From assembly GCA_040755335.1 (NCBI GenBank), contig JBFMAU010000503.1, positions 1-5,406 on the forward strand: a stretch of 5,406 nt of DNA, written 5' to 3'. Source of the stretch: UBA7656 sp040755335 (GTDB lineage Bacteria > Acidobacteriota > Blastocatellia > UBA7656). Of the stretch, positions 4,070-5,406 are shown piece after piece. The notes below the pieces were generated by a model. It worked only from the letters and a program-made list of their open reading frames with translations. It did not search any database and was not told where the DNA came from. The first letter of the stretch is position 1, and the number at the start of each line of letters is the position of its first letter. The translations under genes and the position numbers were made by a program.

Positions 4070-5406
4070 ATGGATCGTGTAGTCCTTTTCAGATACACAG
4101 CCGATTCGAGTCAGGCGACTGCCGAAACCAAGAAGCTCGATAAGTCGCTTAATGATGTTGGCAAATCGGGCGCGGCTGGCGCAGGACAGGCATCCGCTGC
4201 TTTGTCGGGTTATGAAAAAGCTGCCAAAAGCGCGTCTCAAGTCACGGCTCAATATGAAAGGGAAATACTTTCCGCTCGCTCCCAACTCGCCGAATTGAGC
4301 CAACGTATTGTTGACGCTGCTGAGAGGTACGGCAAAAAGAGCGCGCAGGTGCAGGCGCTCAGAACCGAGTATCAGAGGCTCTCTGCTACCACACGAGGGT
4401 TGGTTGCGGAAAAGGCCATACTTGCCGCCGAGGAGAAAGCAGAGGAAGCAGCAGTTGCCAGTACGACAAGCGCGTGGTCTCGAAAGACCAGCATGATCAA
4501 CACGGGTCAAGGGATTCTGCGCGGCTACGACGCTGCACTGCAGGGAGTGATCCGAAGCGTCGGCGGGATTCAACTCGGCTGGGCCGTGCTGATCTCGCTT
4601 GGGGCATCATTGTTGCCGCTGCTTTTCAATCTCGGCAAGGCGGAGAAAGAAAAGATAGAGATCGATAAAGAGATGGTCGCGCTTGATCTGGCGCGCAGCG
4701 ACTCTCAGGCCCGTGTGCTGAGAACGAACGCTGATCTGATCTCAAGTCTCAGACTGCTCGCCAGTGAGCAGTCCTCTTATGAAAAAACCACTCTCGAACT
4801 GAAAAATGCTCTGACCGATTTACAAGAAAAGGGGCAGCGGACGAGGGTGATGTACGGGCAACTCAGCGAGGGTACGGTGATGATCACAGCGAACTCTCAG
4901 GCGTTGCAATCAGAGACAGCCCGTCTCAACACCGAGATTGGGAAGCAGGAGAACGTGCTGAAGCCAGCAGTCGAAGCCTTAATCGAGTACAGGGATAAGA
5001 CGGGCAAATCCACGCAGGAGATTTTAGAGTTTGCGAAGGCGAATCACTTCAGCGGAGAGCAAATCGCGTTCTTCAGATCGCAACTTCAGGACACTATCCC
5101 CTTCGTGAATCAGTTGACTGACGCGCTCGACAAGCTGCGCGTGCCTCAGTTCAATCTCGGCGCTACACCACAGGGGATAGAGCAGCTTGAGCAGGCGGTA
5201 CTGTCTGGACTCACTGCGACATTCGAAAAGGGAATCGGCGGGTCTACGACGAAAGCGAATGATTTTAATGCTCAGGTGCGAGCTTTGGCTCCGACGCTAC
5301 GCGCGCTCGATGAAGCTCTCAAGCGCAACTCCGGCAACGTAGCCGAATACAACAGGCAACTGGCGGAATTGAATCCCGTCGTGCGCAACGCACTGGAGAC
5401 GTTTCA
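4070..5406 (+). CDS. Tape measure protein, 3' end missing
   Basis: The frame is open from the ATG at 4070 to the right edge: 445 codons plus two bases. Tape measure proteins fill the tail tube, set its length, and pass into the host envelope on infection. The N-terminus (MDRVVLFRYTADSSQ, then ETKKLDKSLNDVG) is the usual tape measure opening: a short strand with 'RYTAD' then a 'KKLDKSL' helix. A Gly/Ala-rich linker (GKSGAAGAGQAS) leads to long charged helices or coiled coil, about residues 48-131 and 190-300. Between them is a hydrophobic segment (about 167-188, including WAVLISLGASLLPLLF), a candidate membrane-crossing helix as often found in this family. The later part (to 445) is still helical and Gln/Ala/Leu-rich. 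The start is three bases after the chaperone stop, with AAGG at 4054-4057 upstream. Full proteins usually run 600 to well over 1000 residues, so much is missing. Confidence 0.9.
   Translation, partial: MDRVVLFRYTADSSQATAETKKLDKSLNDVGKSGAAGAGQASAALSGYEKAAKSASQVTAQYEREILSARSQLAELSQRIVDAAERYGKKSAQVQALRTEYQRLSATTRGLVAEKAILAAEEKAEEAAVASTTSAWSRKTSMINTGQGILRGYDAALQGVIRSVGGIQLGWAVLISLGASLLPLLFNLGKAEKEKIEIDKEMVALDLARSDSQARVLRTNADLISSLRLLASEQSSYEKTTLELKNALTDLQEKGQRTRVMYGQLSEGTVMITANSQALQSETARLNTEIGKQENVLKPAVEALIEYRDKTGKSTQEILEFAKANHFSGEQIAFFRSQLQDTIPFVNQLTDALDKLRVPQFNLGATPQGIEQLEQAVLSGLTATFEKGIGGSTTKANDFNAQVRALAPTLRALDEALKRNSGNVAEYNRQLAELNPVVRNALETF

Noticed and set aside
3656..4573. Open frame of 305 codons on the minus strand over the chaperone extension and tape measure start
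   Set aside because: The plus strand here has two well-supported phage genes in canonical order. The antisense product shows no family features and would be the only leftward gene in the window.
4752..4773. Perfect 8-bp inverted repeat GACTGCTC / GAGCAGTC with a six-base loop in the tape measure gene
   Set aside because: A repeat of this length is expected about once by chance in a window this long, and its place inside a long coding region gives no reason for a role.

Overview
This window is a run of bacteriophage or prophage virion genes, all on the + strand and closely packed. It is the head-tail junction and early tail module of a tailed phage with a long non-contractile tail (siphovirus type). 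The evidence is the gene order: head-tail connector-like protein, HK97 gp10-like neck protein, tail terminator-like protein, tail tube, a frameshifted pair of tail assembly chaperones, then tape measure. No sheath gene lies next to the tube gene, as would be expected in a contractile-tailed phage. No host gene, integrase, tRNA or lysogeny gene is present, so the sequence does not show whether this is a free phage or a prophage. The host cannot be named; it is a bacterium with moderately GC-rich coding and ordinary Shine-Dalgarno (SD) signals.

Layout: 1-645 is the 3' part of a connector-like gene, running off the left edge. 642-1262 (gp10-like) and 1262-1741 (terminator-like) follow with stop/start overlaps. 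At 1735-1833 is an easily missed 32-residue single-membrane-span ORF. It overlaps the end of the terminator gene, and its stop overlaps the ribosome binding site of an unrecognised 91-residue gene (1844-2119). After a 69-base gap, 2189-3208 encodes the 339-residue tail tube protein, which looks internally duplicated. A perfect 10-bp GC-rich hairpin (3225-3249) separates it from the chaperone locus. There 3277-3678 gives the short chaperone, and a probable +1 ribosomal frameshift at an AAA-A run gives a 262-residue fusion ending at 4066. The tape measure gene starts at 4070 and runs off the right edge, with 445 codons visible.

How the genes work together: the first three products would close the filled head and cap the tail. 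The chaperone pair would coat the tape measure protein and recruit tube subunits, which then polymerise to a length set by the tape measure. The items most worth checking are the +1 frameshift (lambda and most described tail chaperone pairs use -1), the intergenic hairpin, the hidden membrane peptide and the orphan gene beside it, and the tube duplication.
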